From positions 620,013,303 to 620,077,302 of the forward strand of contig CM060910.1 of assembly GCA_030737875.1 (NCBI GenBank): a DNA stretch of 64,000 nucleotides, given 5' to 3'. A program made the position numbers and the translations under genes. The notes under the pieces were generated by a model. It did not search any database and had not been told where the DNA came from. It saw only the letters and a list, made by a program, of their open reading frames with translations. Position 1 is the first letter of the stretch. Each line of letters starts with the position of its first letter. Positions 1 to 12,400 of this stretch are shown one piece after another. The DNA is from Allium sativum (taxonomy: Eukaryota > Streptophyta > Magnoliopsida > Asparagales > Amaryllidaceae).

Positions 1-2
1 CG

Positions 3-800
3 CAACTTAATTTAAGTACAGCCTATCATCCTCAGACGGATGGACAGACCAAAAGGGTAAATAGAGTACTAGAGGATCTTTTGAGGCTATGCATTCTTGA
101 TTTTGGTGGTACTTAGGAAGACCATCTCCCTCTCATGGAGTTTGCTTATAATAATAGCTACCAAGCTAGCATAGGGATGACACTGTTCGAAGTCCTGTAT
201 GGAAGACCGTGCATGTCACCAACTTGTTGGTGGGAGACGACTGACAGACTTATACTTGGGCCCGACATGATACGAGACACTTCTGAGAAGGTGGAGTTGA
301 TACGAAGACGAATGAAAGCGGCCCAAGATAGACATAAATCTTATGCGGACAAGAGAAGGACAGACCTAGAGTTCGAAGTCGGAGATATGGTTTTCATAAA
401 AGTCTCTCCTTTGCGCAATGTGGTTCGTTTTGGAGCAATTGAAAAGCTAGCACCGAGATTCGTAGGACCGTTCCCTATCACTGAGAGGATTGGGCAGATG
501 GCCTATAAGGTAGAGTTACCTAAGAGGCTGGCCGGAGTACACAATGTCTTTCACGTCTCGCATCTCTGAAAGTGCCTACATGAATCAGCTGAGGTGGTTG
601 AGCCAAGCATCCTCGAAGGCGTAGAAGTGGATAAAGAAGCAACGCTGAGGCGAGTTCCTATTCGTATCTTAGGGATGGAGATCAAGAAGCTAAGGAATCG
701 CGAAGTCAAGCTAGTCAAAGTACAGTGGAGTGAAGCCCAAGAAGACGCAATTTGGGAAACCGAGGAGAAGATACGCGCGCTTTACCCATTTCTTTTTTAG
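3..800 (+). pseudogene. Ty3/gypsy integrase C-terminal half and chromodomain-like tail, truncated by window edge
   Basis: Reading frame 3 starts inside the integrase core at the [10 protein letters not shown] motif, which in this family lies just before the catalytic glutamate of the DDE triad. It continues through the GPFPI and VFHVSHL blocks to a tail with VKVQW and a Trp-Glu-rich end, the usual C-terminus of plant chromovirus (Tekay/Del-like) polyproteins. In an active element this enzyme joins the cDNA to host chromatin, and the tail is thought to guide targeting. Two in-frame stops, at 114-116 (TAG where the family has Trp) and 567-569 (TGA, probably a former CGA), show it is dead. The catalytic Glu position reads Lys (QTKR instead of QTER). 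The 5' part of the element lies outside the window. Family assignment is firm; clade assignment is by motif recognition. Confidence 0.93.
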
Positions 801-1368
801 GGTACTTTCTCGATCTCTTTTTCCTTTGAGCTTGTAAATCTTTCGTATCATCCTACCTATGTTTGTTTTGTTAATCTTGTCTTGAGAACCTTATAACCCT
901 CTTTGGATGTAAACATGTATTTGAAACATGTTATGGTTGATGTTTGCAAATGGTTGCAAGTGTTTGCAAGTGATTTCTAGTGGATGCATGACACACATTA
1001 GGCTCTAGATTGGCTCAGACACCTTTTCATGTTGCATTTGCATGGGTGCTTATACTTGTACATGGATGAACTTGTTATGCTATCACGTGGATGTTGCATA
1101 TGGATGATGTTTGTGCACTCATGTAGAAATTTTAAGTTATGTTAGGAATTTGCATACATGTTGGACTCATTACACTAACATATCTTGCATTAAGGAGGTT
1201 TACTGAATCAGTAACCGCCTGATCTTTTGCATTAGATAAGTACATATACACACACATACTGCATATGTTCATACAGCATTAGAAATCTTTTTAAGGACAA
1301 TGGTTGCTCGTGAATGATGTTGTGAGTAGATGGATGTGGATGGTAGGATGCATTCTTCCTAACTTAGA
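801..1368 (+). other. 3' untranslated region of the first gypsy element
   Basis: About 570 bp between the pol stop and the polypurine tract. It is T/G-rich, with many variants of a tttgcaagtg-like word near 930-975, and has no convincing ORF. Its position between pol and the 3' LTR defines it. Confidence 0.7.
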
Positions 1369-1403
1369 GATTTCGGGGACGAAATCCTTTAAGGAGGGGA
1401 GAA
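1369..1403 (+). promoter_or_regulatory. polypurine tract with adjacent 7-bp hairpin
   Basis: Purine run 1391-1403 (AAGGAGGGGAGAA) directly abuts the LTR start and is the expected primer for plus-strand DNA synthesis. Just upstream lies an inverted repeat, GATTTCG (1369-1375) and CGAAATC (1380-1386), with a 4-nt loop. Equivalent hairpins precede the PPTs at 26976 and 38410. Confidence 0.85.
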
Positions 1404-4028
1404 TGTAACAACCCATATTTTATTAACGTATTATAACTATAAATCAAGGCAGAATTAAATTTTCAAATAAGAGTCAAGGAAACGGGTTACACCATTACAT
1501 TCGTCTCGAAATTCTGCTTGAAAACGAGTCCGAGTTTACGAAAATCGGAGTCCGTATGACCACGATATGGCTCTCCAAAGTTTCAGAAAATTCCAGAGTT
1601 CAAAACAGTTCGAATTCAAGTTCAAAATTCGAATTTCAAAACCCAGACAAACTGGGCGGGAAAAATCCCGCCAGCACCAGGTCGACTGGGGAGTCGACTG
1701 GGCAGTCGACCCCCCCAGACCAAGTCGACTTCGGTGTCGACCTGGTCACCTAGCCTGTTTTTGGGACAAATGTATCTGATCTTGTTGCCTGTCCAGGTTC
1801 AGCTCCCTAAACCCTATGTAAACAACCTCTGACCCTAGACTCTCTATTACATTCTTATCCGGCCTTATGCTGCTGAGGTTCTGACTGGAAGATAGAGAAC
1901 AAGGAGGCTATTCAAGACTTCGTTAGAGCTACGTTGATTTGGGGATTTGCTAGAGATTCTTCTTCTACTCTTTTGCTTTCTCATTCTCTAGACCACGATC
2001 TGTAAGCCCTTTGTCACTCTTAGATCTAAACTGTAAATTTAACATGAACACGATGTAAACTGAAATTATGCCTAAACATGATAACTAGGTTGGATCTACC
2101 ATGGTATATCTTTGATCTATGACTATCCCTTTTAGGTCTATTATTTTGGATCTAGTTTTGTACACCCTAGATCTATTCGTCTTAAATTTTGACTTGTGGA
2201 ATATTAGTATGAACTTGATTTGGACATATTCATGTTTAATCTAAAACCCCCATGACCTTTATCTTCACATGCCTGTGATGTTGAATTTATTATTGGGGTT
2301 ACTATCTTATGTCAATCCTTTACCATATCTATCACCATATTTTGCCAAGTTGATGTTGAGACCCTATTTCATATGCCTGTAATGTTATAATCATCATGCT
2401 TAACTTGTGAACACCTTTGCCATCCTATGACTATCCTTTTTGTGTTATATCCCTATTTTGACATGCTGTATTAATACAAATTCATGTACGTTGGGGATAC
2501 GTTTTGGGGTAGATTAGGCAAACTTGAAATTGGCTATGGAATTGACATGATATGATATGAAAATATGACATGAAAACTTGACATGAGAATAAGCTTGAAA
2601 ACATGAATTTGGGACATGACAATTAGATAACTTGAAAGTGGCCAACTCGAGGTTGGGTTGAATTTGCAACGTAAATCTGCCCGGAACCGCCCGGCAAATC
2701 CAGTAGTTGCAAATAACAGGACCCAATGTGGGTTGTTGGTCATATAGCACTTTAAACCCGAGGTTAGACTAGGTTATGGTGTAAAGCTGCCCGGACCCGC
2801 CCGGCACATCTAGTAACCATAACCAAGTCTAATGTGAGAGGTTGGGGTGCGTTAAGTAAATTAATGCCACATGGTAAGGTTAAGTCACAGACCACTTGAA
2901 TACACTTAACCAATTTGATACATGTTTGGGTAGGGGTTAAGTCATGACCTTTTTAATGACAACACTTAACCCATTAGAAATCCTAGCCACGTGGTCCCTT
3001 TCAGCAGTAACCCACTTAGAAGTATCATGATACCCTGGGGACTAGGCAGGGTGGGGCACGATTACTGGGCTGATTGTAAGCGACCAAGAATAACGGCTAA
3101 GTAAGGTGCGCCAGTGTAGGTTCAGGCGGACTAGGGTTGTGCACTTAGTCCGGAGTTGAAAAAGTAGGCATGGGCACCCGTAGTACTACATTGTGCGTGC
3201 TTGATTTGTGTCAGTGGTTGACACCCTAGGACCTGATACACCCTAGGGTGGACCTAGCACATGTGACTACATTCCGCGATTGGACCGTATAACACCAACA
3301 CACGACGAGTAAAGCCGATCGATTAGGATGGACTGTTGGACCCCGTATTGGGTCATTTCATGTTATTGGGTTTAGGGATCATTTATGGATTTATACTTGA
3401 CATGGATTTGGACACTAGTACAGTTAGTGCAGTAAACCTTGTATATGCGATGCCACTCTTATCTTGTTACCTTTTATTATCATGCCAGTCCAGTTATTAT
3501 CTTTATGTTTAATCTCAGTTTCTCATGTCCAGTTAACTTTATTAGTTTTTATGCTGATAGTCACTAGGGCTTACCAGTCTTTTTGACTGACCCGTTTTCT
3601 TCCACCTCTTTTTCTTTCGTTCCCTCCCCCCTCCCCCCCCCCCCCCCCCAGGTTCTCAAGGAGGAAACTCTAGCTCTTAGCTTGGACTTTGCTTGCTTTC
3701 TGACAGCTCATGTACGGTTTGGTCTTGAGCTATGCTATGGCTGCACTCATGCTCTTTTTGGGGAATAATATTGGACTTATGTTGTTTTAAGTACTTTGCT
3801 TCTTTAGAACTTGATGTAATGAAATAATGACTTGGTATTTTGATGTAAGAGGTTTTGAATCTATTTTCCACGTAATGAGATTTGGTTAAATTTATATCCA
3901 CTGCTTTATATACTCTGTTTAATTTATGTTCTGTCTTGTGTTATCTCTGTGCCTGTTTACTAGATAATACCCCTCCAAAACTAGTGCATTCCCTTTGTGA
4001 GTGACCCTAGAAGAGGTGGGGTGTTACA
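1404..4028 (+). mobile_element. 3' LTR of the first Ty3/gypsy element (2625 bp)
   Basis: The LTR begins TGTAACAACCC directly after the polypurine tract and ends GGGGTGTTACA, a matching inverted terminus. Inside are a cluster of GTCGAC words (1680-1742), a TATA-poor leader-like stretch near 1800-2000, a C17 run (3633-3649) and a CAGTC/GACTG hairpin (3575-3589). The following bases TTTAT (4029-4033) are the expected 5-bp target duplication, but the left copy is outside the window. The element sits inside long-LTR copy A, in the loop of that LTR's hairpin. Confidence 0.9.
3575..3589 (+). other. conserved LTR hairpin CAGTC-N5-GACTG
   Basis: Arms CAGTC (3575-3579) and GACTG (3585-3589) around five T residues, about 450 bp before the LTR end. 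The same small hairpin occurs at a similar place in the other LTR families here. Confidence 0.6.
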
Positions 4029-5586
4029 TTTATCCCATTCTGAATAACTGAATCGACGATAAGAAGTCGATGATGAAGACGGTGGTTGAAGATCGGGGAT
4101 CTTCACCTCGGTTGGATGATAACTGATGTCCTGATCGGGAGGCATCCCGAAATATGGATAATGAGTGGTGATCGTCCAGACGTACATGGAGATCAATGGG
4201 TATGCGAGGTATATAATGCCTTCGGTTTCGTTCAGACCTAGAATGAACTTGCAAATGGACTGTGTGTCTGACATTGGAATTCATCCTGTGTGATTGACAG
4301 CCATCAGTTGCATGGTGTGAATTTCCTATGTGGCATGCTAAGATGCAGTGATCAAGGCTTCTGTTGAAAAGCAAAGTCTTGTGGTTGATGATCAAAGCAT
4401 CGCCTGTGTGGCGTAGCTTTGTGTATAACGTGAATTCGCGAGCCTCACACCCCGGTATTAACCAGAAACGGGAGAGGACATCAGGGAGGGCATGCGTTTC
4501 CTTCTAGCTAGAGGTGGTGTCAGTGCTTAAAATGACTGACATTTATATTATTTTCACCTATGTGGTTGTTGCTGTTGCGAGGCGCCTCGGTTATATCGGT
4601 CGATCCGGGACCGATGAAGTCATTCGTTGGCTCACTTACGCCCCATAGGGCGGGGAAACGCATTGTTTAGGCATTTTAATCCACATCGATGGACCGGCCC
4701 TAACGATCCAAAGGCTTGACTGAGTACTTGCCTGAGGGGCGGGCTAGAGCGTCTCGAAGTCGGTAAGGACTATCTTTTGCCTTGGTTCATGACGGAAATC
4801 GAATTTCCAAATACGATACCGTGCGGTTTTGATTGTAAACCTATATTTGGCGACATAGTGGCATGGGATGCTCATGTCGTCTATGATTGATACTTATGAT
4901 TTGAAATTGTTTTTGAAACATATAAACACTAGTATTAATATCAAATTCTTTTGTTTTATTCGTATCAAGCATATTTTGGCCATTATAAGTTAAAAACTCT
5001 ATCCTCCGGTTTGTGTTGCATTGTGTGATGGGAACTGAGTCTTATAATGGCTTCATTTTTATAAAAAGCATTGCGATGTTTAAAAGAATTATTTGTTTTA
5101 AAGCACTGGCAATCCAATGGAGTAAACCCATTCCGCGAAAGTGGCGTGGTCCTGTGATTAGCCATATTATAAAATGTGTTAAGTATATTTCTCATACCAG
5201 TCCCATGACTGACTCGTAGTTTGTTTCACTTGCAAACTCGGGTGCCCCTTTTTCTACAAGGGTAGCCTTGTATTCAGGTTTTAGCAGGCTCTTTCTGGAT
5301 AGCTGGGGCGAAAGATGGATTCTATCATTTATCTCTTTTTATGCTGTTCAGCTTCTATTGTACATATTATGTTTGTTTCGCTGTAGACATTTATGTATAG
5401 CTGAACTGTATTTGTACTAAGTATGATCCTGTATACTGTGTAACTCTAATGATTACGTTTATCCAGTGTATTCTATTGTGCATTATTTGTTGTATTTATT
5501 TATTTCTGTTCTTCTATTATCTGTTTATGTTTTATATTCCAAAGATTACCCTTGACACCGTCGTACGGGATTTTGGGGTCGTCACA
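4029..5586 (+). mobile_element. long-LTR copy A, 3' part, + strand
   Basis: Starts inside the LTR at the right arm of the TTATTC/GAATAA hairpin, where the gypsy element inserted, and ends TTTTGGGGTCGTCACA, matching the GGGTCGTTACA ends of related LTRs with one transition. It is homologous to the reverse complement of 56563-58640 and 58689-60230: the GAAGAC-rich block (4070-4110), the TTCGGTTTCGTTCAGACC block (4218-4240) and the final 400 bp are shared. It has no ORF of significance. The flanking 5587-5591 (ATCTC) may be its target duplication. Confidence 0.8.
5198..5211 (+). other. conserved LTR hairpin CAGTC-N4-GACTG
   Basis: CAGTC (5198-5202) and GACTG (5207-5211), 375 bp before the end of copy A; same position class as in copies D and F. 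Confidence 0.6.
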
Positions 5587-6158
5587 ATCTCAAGTGCATT
5601 CTGGGTCTGAACGAAACTGGTGGCCCTTTATTCCTCGTCCCGTATGTCCAATACAGGAGAGAGGCCCTCGCATATCCGGTCGATCTCCAAGTGCGTTTGG
5701 ATGATCACCACTTATTACCTTGTCTCGGGGGATCAACCCGATCAAGACATCAGTAATCATCCATTCGATGTGAAGATTTCTGGTCTTCAACCACCGACTT
5801 CATCGCCAAATTTAATCGTCATATGATTTATTCAGAATGGGATAAACCATGTATTTCCAAATAACTCGCGTATTTTATAATCAAGTGATAAACAAACACA
5901 TCATACGCCTTATTCCCATTCAGAGTATTCTTTTATTTAAATATTCACATCTTTATGGAATGGTTCCCGTTAATTTTATCAAAGATAAATTCTTTTAAAC
6001 TTATTCTTTAATCTTCCTTAAAAAGGTATTTCCAAAGAATTTATTTTATCCTTTAACAATTTTAAACCAAATTAAGGTTTTTAAAACTAGTCGGGATTAT
6101 CGAGCCTTACCGAAGTAATCATTTACTTTATTTTCTAATCCCAACCAATTCATCCCAT

Positions 6159-6180
6159 GGAGCAAAACTGGTAGTACTCC
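6159..6180 (-). other. hairpin repeat type 2 (GGAG/CTCC), copy in B
   Basis: GGAGCA and TACTCC flank a 10-nt loop; the C-A position is unpaired. Related copies are at 6262-6283, 60601-60622 and 60702-60723. Confidence 0.5.
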
Positions 6181-6261
6181 ATATCTAACACCCCCAGGGT
6201 TATCGGTAAATTTAATTATCATTTTACGTTTCAAATCTAATTAAAGATTTAACTAATGCCT

Positions 6262-6283
6262 AGAGTAAAACTGGTGGTACTCC
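6262..6283 (-). other. hairpin repeat type 2 (GAGTA/TACTC), copy in B
   Basis: GAGTA (6263-6267) pairs perfectly with TACTC (6278-6282). It lies about 100 bp from the preceding copy, within a degenerate tandem duplication. Confidence 0.5.
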
Positions 6284-6432
6284 CTATTCGACCAATTCAT
6301 GAATTCGGTAAATTTAATTACCATTTAACTTTCAATCTATTTAAAGATTTATTAAAACTCCATTTAGTTTTAATCTCTAAAAATCATTACTTAATGATTA
6401 TTCAACTTAAGAAATTAATCCTATTTTTAACT

Positions 6433-6472
6433 GGGTTAAAGAATCATTTAAAACGCAGTTCACGATAAACCC
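6433..6472 (-). other. hairpin repeat type 1 (GGGTT/AACCC), copy in B
   Basis: GGGTT, GAAT, then GTTC and AACCC in nested order. The central stem is lost. Homologous to four copies in F. Confidence 0.55.
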
Positions 6473-6756
6473 AAATCATCTTCCATTAACTATGGAATCT
6501 TTATGAAAAACTGATCAATATATAATCGATACAAATTTCTTTATCAAATCAATACTATAAATGGAATAACGAAAAAGCCTTTTAAATTCCATAAATAGTA
6601 GCGTTCTTCCTTTACATACGTTTATCCCCATTATTAAATCGAATTCCATTCAATTCTAATTTAATATATTAAATTGGAAAGCTTTACCCTGGAAAATTTC
6701 CATTAAATCTTAATAAAAAGATTTATAAATTCCAAATCATATCTTCACTGTTAATT

Positions 6757-6802
6757 GTGTTAAAGAACAATTGTTATTTAAAACATTGTTCATGACAAAC
6801 CC
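6757..6802 (-). other. hairpin repeat type 1, second copy in B
   Basis: Nested arms GAAC/GTTC and GTT/AAC inside a GTGTT/AACCC outer pair with one mismatch. Confidence 0.55.
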
Positions 6803-8450
6803 AAAATCCAATTTGATATCAAATACAAGTCTCTAAATAGAAATTATATCGGCTTATATTCAATATCAAATTCTGAAACCAACGGATATCGTATTGGGAA
6901 TAACGATATCTATATCTTCCAAATTCCTCAATAATATTCGTATAATCACGGAATCCAATAATGAAATATTTTGAAGATTATTTCCATTCAAATCCATTCC
7001 AATTCATACGTTGGAAAATTCTGGTTATATCAAAAACCATTTATAAATCCAAATTGTTTATTAAAAAAACATTGGATTATTATTCTAGTTAATAACTAGT
7101 TCAGTTCAATAAAATTATGTTTTATCTTTCCAAACTTGGAAATTTTCATCCAAAAACCTTCCAAATCATTTATTATGATTTTACACAATTTTCCATATTT
7201 CTAATAATTTTGTTAAGGCCTTTACAGTCGGTTTTCGATAACGGCCATCGAACTGCATCCATAACGACCTTCTCTGAAATTGATTTGGACATAATTAAAA
7301 ATCTAACCATTCAAATTTAAATCTCATATATTCATTGGAAAGATCTTTTTCGATACGAACCCAACGGTTTCGGTTTTAAGGGAATCTGACGGTCAGATCT
7401 CCCGTTACGTCGATTTGAAGTCGATGGTTGAAATTCGCGAATGGTCATTGCGCGATGCGTTCTATTCAAGCCATTAAATATATAATATATATATATATCG
7501 TCGATTTCCATTTAAAACGTATTTTATAAATCGTTTATAAATTTATTTCAAAACGATTTCTACTTCCTTTACAATTTTAAAGCAAATTTGAATATTCCAT
7601 ATCATTATAATAATAAAATGGTAATATTTTCAAAATATCAGATTTTGAAATCAATTTGTTTCGATATTCATTATAAAATGAATAAAATCGATAGAAAATT
7701 CCGTTTGAGTTAAAATGGCGCATTTCTACTTAACCCGACTTCATATATTCATTTCAGTTATGAATATTTCTATATTTTCATGTCCATCCAAAATCGGACA
7801 TCAAAATCATATTTTGATTCTTCACTGAATATTAATTTAAAATATTCATTCATATTCTGAATCGGAATCAAACTCAATCAATTACCATATAATTTTATTT
7901 ATATGGACTCCATACATCGCATGTATTCAAAAATAGTGATAAACAACTATTGACAGCCAATTTACATCCAGAGTGTAATTTACAACTGTATAAGCATTAA
8001 ATGATTAAATTTCGCTTATCAAAGTCTGTCAATCAATCGGTTGACATACAGTCAAATCCAAGGGAGATGTGAATTAATTATCATCCCCAGACCCCTATCG
8101 GGTTTCAACCAATAACAATGAATTCAAATTAATCACTGGTTAATAAATTTAACCAATTCTAATTTGATTCGAATTATTTTTCTAATTAGCCAATTTTCAC
8201 TGTTTAAATTATAAATAGATATTTATAATTTAATTTCAACTACCGCAATAATATTAACATAATTTTTAATATGTTAAACATCACAATCACAACACAATAC
8301 AGTCAATTAAATCATTCATGGGTTTCAAACAACAATGAATGTGAGCTAACAGGCACCGTACAACATATTTGTGATCATTAAACAAATAAAAATCAATAGT
8401 AGAAATCCAATATATTCAGTTATAAAATAAATGACTGTACAAATATTTTA

Positions 8451-8466
8451 GTGAGAGAGTTCTCAC
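8451..8466 (-). other. conserved GTGAGA/TCTCAC hairpin of long LTRs (copy B)
   Basis: Perfect 6-bp inverted repeat with a 4-nt loop, followed on the plus strand by the CCACTCCGCC block that also adjoins it in F. Equivalent hairpins are at 18332-18350, 32589-32603, 39964-39984 and 63000-63014. Confidence 0.6.
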
Positions 8467-9139
8467 ATTGATTTCCACTCCGCCAGTCTTTAATGGAGGA
8501 TTTTATTTTCAAACTAAATTAAACGCACGTTTAATTTAGCTGAAAATCTAAGTTCTCCATTTCCGTTTTGGTCAATTCCATGTTGTAGTGTTCGACGATA
8601 CGAGTGCAACGCAACTCGTTCACTAAATTCCGATCTTGCATGACAAAGATGTTGCATTTAATACATTAATTACAAAAATTAAATTAATTAATTAAATAAT
8701 CAAGGGAATCAACCCCTTTTCTTCCTTTCTACAGATGAATTGCCGAACCCAAAACCCACCGCTCCATCGTTACTCCTCCTTGCGCGCGCTTCCACGGTCC
8801 ATTACCCGACGATCGCTCACCACCGTGTCATAGCCCCGACCTCTCTCCACCTTCACCCCCAACGACGGCGAGCTCGGTGGCCTCTGGCACCGCGAAAACT
8901 AGTGCGACGGTGACCACTCTGAGTACAAAATCTGAACGAACCATTGCTCGAAATTTGATCAGACTCATACGGTTTTCAAGATCTTGAAATTCTCTTCAAT
9001 CCTCATTTAGAAACTAGAATGTAATTCGAATAACATTTAGAGATTTTTAGGGAAAAAGAATCATGCAAAACTGACCCTTGAAATCGTTTGTGGTAGCTGC
9101 AGATATTTGACGGGCTAGTGTTTTAAATGGGTAGGGGTA

Positions 9140-9147
9140 TTTATATA
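9140..9147 (-). promoter_or_regulatory. probable LTR TATA box (copy B)
   Basis: TATATAAA on the minus strand, followed by a C-rich stretch and then by the GC-rich leader at 8740-8930. This matches the TATAAA plus leader arrangement of D at 31617. Confidence 0.45.
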
Positions 9148-10010
9148 TTTATTTTATTTTATTCTAATATTCATATAAAAGTGAGATTTTCGTCTGAACT
9201 CCAATCAAATCCCACGACTGTCACCCCTAACCAAATACCCCTATTCCGGACATAATAGGATATGTTTCGTAAGCCAATTCGACTGTTTCGGTCAGTTTTC
9301 GCCAAAATTAAAATATAAATTAGTATAACGGTAATATTTAATTCCAATGTACAGTTTAACTTACCAGGGCCACATACTGACTCCAAAAGTTACGAATATT
9401 GAAATCTAGCTATGTCTTAATGATACAGTCCTAAAAAAATTAATTTCGTCGAATTTGGAGACCGTTTGAAAAATGGCCTTCTTCTAGTCGATTAAATTCA
9501 AATTGAAATTGAAAACACATTTAAATTTACTGCGCTCACATACTAATTCCAAAAATTATGAAATTTTAAACCTGACTATAATTTGACATTCGGATCCAAC
9601 AAAAGTGGTTTGCCTATTTTTTAGTGCTATATTTAATATTAAAATATATATAAATTCTATAGCGACTATTCTAAATTTTAAACTGGACGTAACTTACAAT
9701 TTATAAAGTGAAATATCAATTTCTTATACTCGTTAGAAAATTATAGCTCAAAATATTCCAACGTTTCTTGTTTCATTAAGTTCTGACTTATTTTGAATTT
9801 TATACATTCAGTTGAAATTTAAAATCGAATTTTCAAACTACCGCGCCATTTCAAGTTCGTTTTATAATTAAAATAAATTTATACGTCTTAATTTCGATTT
9901 AAATAAATTTTAAATCGTTGTTATTTAAAATAAATCATTTCAAATTCCTAAAATCTATTAAATCAATTAAAAATAAAATTTTAAATGGTTCCAAGATTTG
10001 GATTGTTATA

Positions 10011-10046
10011 GGATTGTTATTAAAATCTCCGTTAGCAGAGACAACA
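10011..10046 (+). mobile_element. terminal remnant of a Sirevirus-like 5' LTR
   Basis: The 36 bp before the primer-binding site end in GAGACAACA, an expected copia LTR end. The rest of the LTR is missing to the left, replaced by copy B. These bases resemble 12401-12436 but not the end of the LTR at 17812. Confidence 0.5.
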
Positions 10047-10048
10047 AG

Positions 10049-10060
10049 TGGTATCAAAGC
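10049..10060 (+). promoter_or_regulatory. primer-binding site, tRNA-Met type
   Basis: TGGTATCAAAGC, two bases after the LTR end, differs by one base from the standard TGGTATCAGAGC complement of initiator tRNA-Met. Confidence 0.75.
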
Positions 10061-10084
10061 AGGTTTTTCGTTAACTCTAGAGTC

Positions 10085-11600
10085 ATGGTATTCCCTAGTT
10101 TTCAACCCAGTGAGAGTCAGTCCAGTCGTATTCCGACTACTTTTAATGGTATAGATTTTTTAAATTGGAAATCGGAAATTGAATCCTATTTAAAATTTGT
10201 TAATATTAAATGTTGGGATATTGATGTTAATAGGTATTATATGGTCGATTGAAATGACATTGGATTTAATTCTTGTGCTACTCATATTTTATATTCTTAT
10301 ATTGATAATAACCAATATGACCATATCTCTCATTGTTTGTCTACACAGGAAATCTGGAATACTCTCGATACGGAGTATGGAAAAATTGACAACAGCAGAT
10401 CAAAACCCCATAAATTCAACTCAAATTCAGATCTATGCTTGAAGGGAGAAACAGATGAAAATTCAGGTAGATCAAGCGATGGAGATTCAACACACAAAGA
10501 GACTAATAGTTTCTCACTTGAAGATTTGTCTTATATATGCGCTGATTTAACAAAATCTGTTGATAATCTCCATTGTAAAAGCAAATCTTTAATATCTAAA
10601 AATCATTAGTTAAACAGGAAAATTAACTGTTTGGAATCAAAACTTTCAAATGTCATGAAATTAGAAAATTCTTATTGTGAAAATTGTTTAAAATTGAAAA
10701 CTGATCTCGTTCATCTCAACAAAAACATTCAAAAGCTTGAAGAGGAAATTATGATTTTAAACGATAACGAGATTGAGTTAAAAAGGAACAAAAAATTCTT
10801 TGCAAAAAGAATTCAATAATTTTAAGGCCATCAAAAATTCCAAACATGAAATTGCTGAAAAAGAATGCTTGTTGAAAAGTGATTTGATTTTAAAAGAGGT
10901 TGAAACAAAACTGTGAAATTCACAGATTCAGAAAAGCAAAAACATTTTGAATTTGAAATATCTAAGTTCCAAGCCAAAATTAAATTACTTGAAAATGAGA
11001 ATTTGGTTTTGAAACAGTCCAATGTTGAACAGAAGATCACTATAAATCATTGCTCATATTTGATAAAAGAAAATAGCGATGTTAAATCCAAAATTCAACG
11101 ATTATAATCATCTTCGGAGAAACTCTCTAATGGGGAAAAATCACTGAATATGTTGTTACAAATTCAAGTTTCTATTGGAAATAAATGTGGTATTGGCTTT
11201 GGGAAAATAAAGTTTTTGAAAATCGGAATTCAAATAGTTTTAAAAATCCTTCAAACTGCTTTGAAAAGAATCGGTTTGAAATTTTGAACTCTGATTATTT
11301 CGAATGATTTTTAAATCATAAACGAGATAAGAATTTTTTTAGTAACAAACCATTTTGAATCCCAAATGGAAATAAAACAATTTTGACTAAGTCTAAACAG
11401 ATTTGGGTTCCTAAGGGTACAAAAGTAAATTCCAATGGGTTATTATACAAACAGGTTTGGGTACCGAAAGATGTAAACAAAACTATGAGTGGTTTTACTA
11501 ATTTTTTTAGACCACTCAATCCTCTAAACAATTAGGTACCGAGAGGCTGGCTGAGGAACGACCTTCCAGAAGAATCAAAGTCTATTCTATACTTGAATTG
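10085..11600 (+). pseudogene. Sirevirus-like Ty1/copia gag, decayed
   Basis: The ATG at 10085 opens a frame starting MVFPSFQPSES, then an FNGIDFLNWKSEIESYL segment typical of copia Gag N-termini. The same frame continues through stops (10250, 10607, 10817 and others) to a heptad-rich stretch at about 10620-11107, probably a coiled coil. It ends with IWVPKGTKVN-type repeats at about 11390-11480, a motif seen between gag and protease in Sireviruses. Part of the Gag core and the zinc knuckle are not recognisable. No protease, integrase or RT follows: the sequence passes directly to noncoding repeats, so pol was deleted. Gag would form the virus-like particle. Lineage assignment rests on motif recognition only. 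Confidence 0.75.
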
Positions 11601-11639
11601 AAGTTATTCAATATATGTTCCTTAGCCAAGTTTGCTAAG

Positions 11640-12380
11640 TTAGAGATTCATTTGTTTATTTGAAATCATTTGAAATTATTAATTCGTGAATCTCACACAC
11701 ATCTTGGATTTGAAATTTATAATCTGGTGTGATTGATTCATTGAATCTTAAGATTTTCATGTTCCTTCAAATGATTTATAATAAACTATATTTTTTAAAT
11801 TTAGGTAATGGATCATCTTTTGAGACCGTTAGAAATATCTGTGAAAAATCTCTTGACAAGTCTGCTTTGAAATTGATTGTTTTGCTGCTTTGATCAAAAG
11901 GAATTGATTTGGAAATGTTTTTAGATAACTGCTTGTTTTTGATATCATCTAATGCTTTGATAAAAGGTTCAAAAAATTTCTGATTGACTTAACTACTTTG
12001 AATTTAAAATCTTTTTGGCATAGATTCTTGTGCTGCATCCTGAAATCCATTCTGTAATCATGATCATTTACTTGGATATTGTTTTGTTTGAAATCATTTG
12101 AATATGTTTAATATCTTGAATCTTACACCTTTTTTGGAATAGAATTTGAAAATCTTGTGTGATCGATTAATTGAATTTTGAAGTTTACACTTCCCTTCAG
12201 GTGATTTCATATAAACCATTTCTTCAAATCTTGGATCATGATTTGTCTTCTTGAACTTCTTGTAAATTTTCAGAAAATTATCTTATGAAACTTATTCTGA
12301 ATGTGTCTTGCTGCTCTGATTGATGGAACTGGATTGTTAGATTTAATTGCTTGGGCTTTGCGATTGGATACTATTGTCTA
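11640..12380 (+). repeat. two degenerate tandem repeats, period about 430 bp
   Basis: 11640-11900 and 12070-12340 share order and wording: a TTTGAAATCATTTGAA block, a GAATCTYACAC block, a TGTGTGATYGATT block, then CTTCARRTGATTT and CTGCTBTGAT blocks. They lie in the noncoding zone between the truncated gag and the 3' LTR. No ORF. Confidence 0.6.
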
Positions 12381-12400
12381 AAATATCTTTGTTAGCTACT

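Larger units (their letters stand above)
5587..10010 (-). mobile_element. long-LTR copy B, minus strand
   Basis: Reads on the minus strand as a long LTR. Its 5' terminus is at 10010 (TATAACAATCC on the minus strand, a transition-decayed TGTAACGACCC). A TATA box and GC-rich leader lie at 9150-8740, the GTGAGA hairpin at 8451-8466, and hairpin repeats at 6159-6802. It is cut at 5587, where copy A inserted in the opposite orientation. It matches F (58689-64000) in order and spacing. Its 5' terminus lies 36 bp from the Sirevirus primer site, so B apparently inserted into that element's 5' LTR end. No coding capacity was found. Confidence 0.78.

Noticed and set aside
4030..4395. 121-codon minus-strand ORF near 4.2 kb
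   Set aside because: Lies in LTR copy A and is not preserved in copies E and F.
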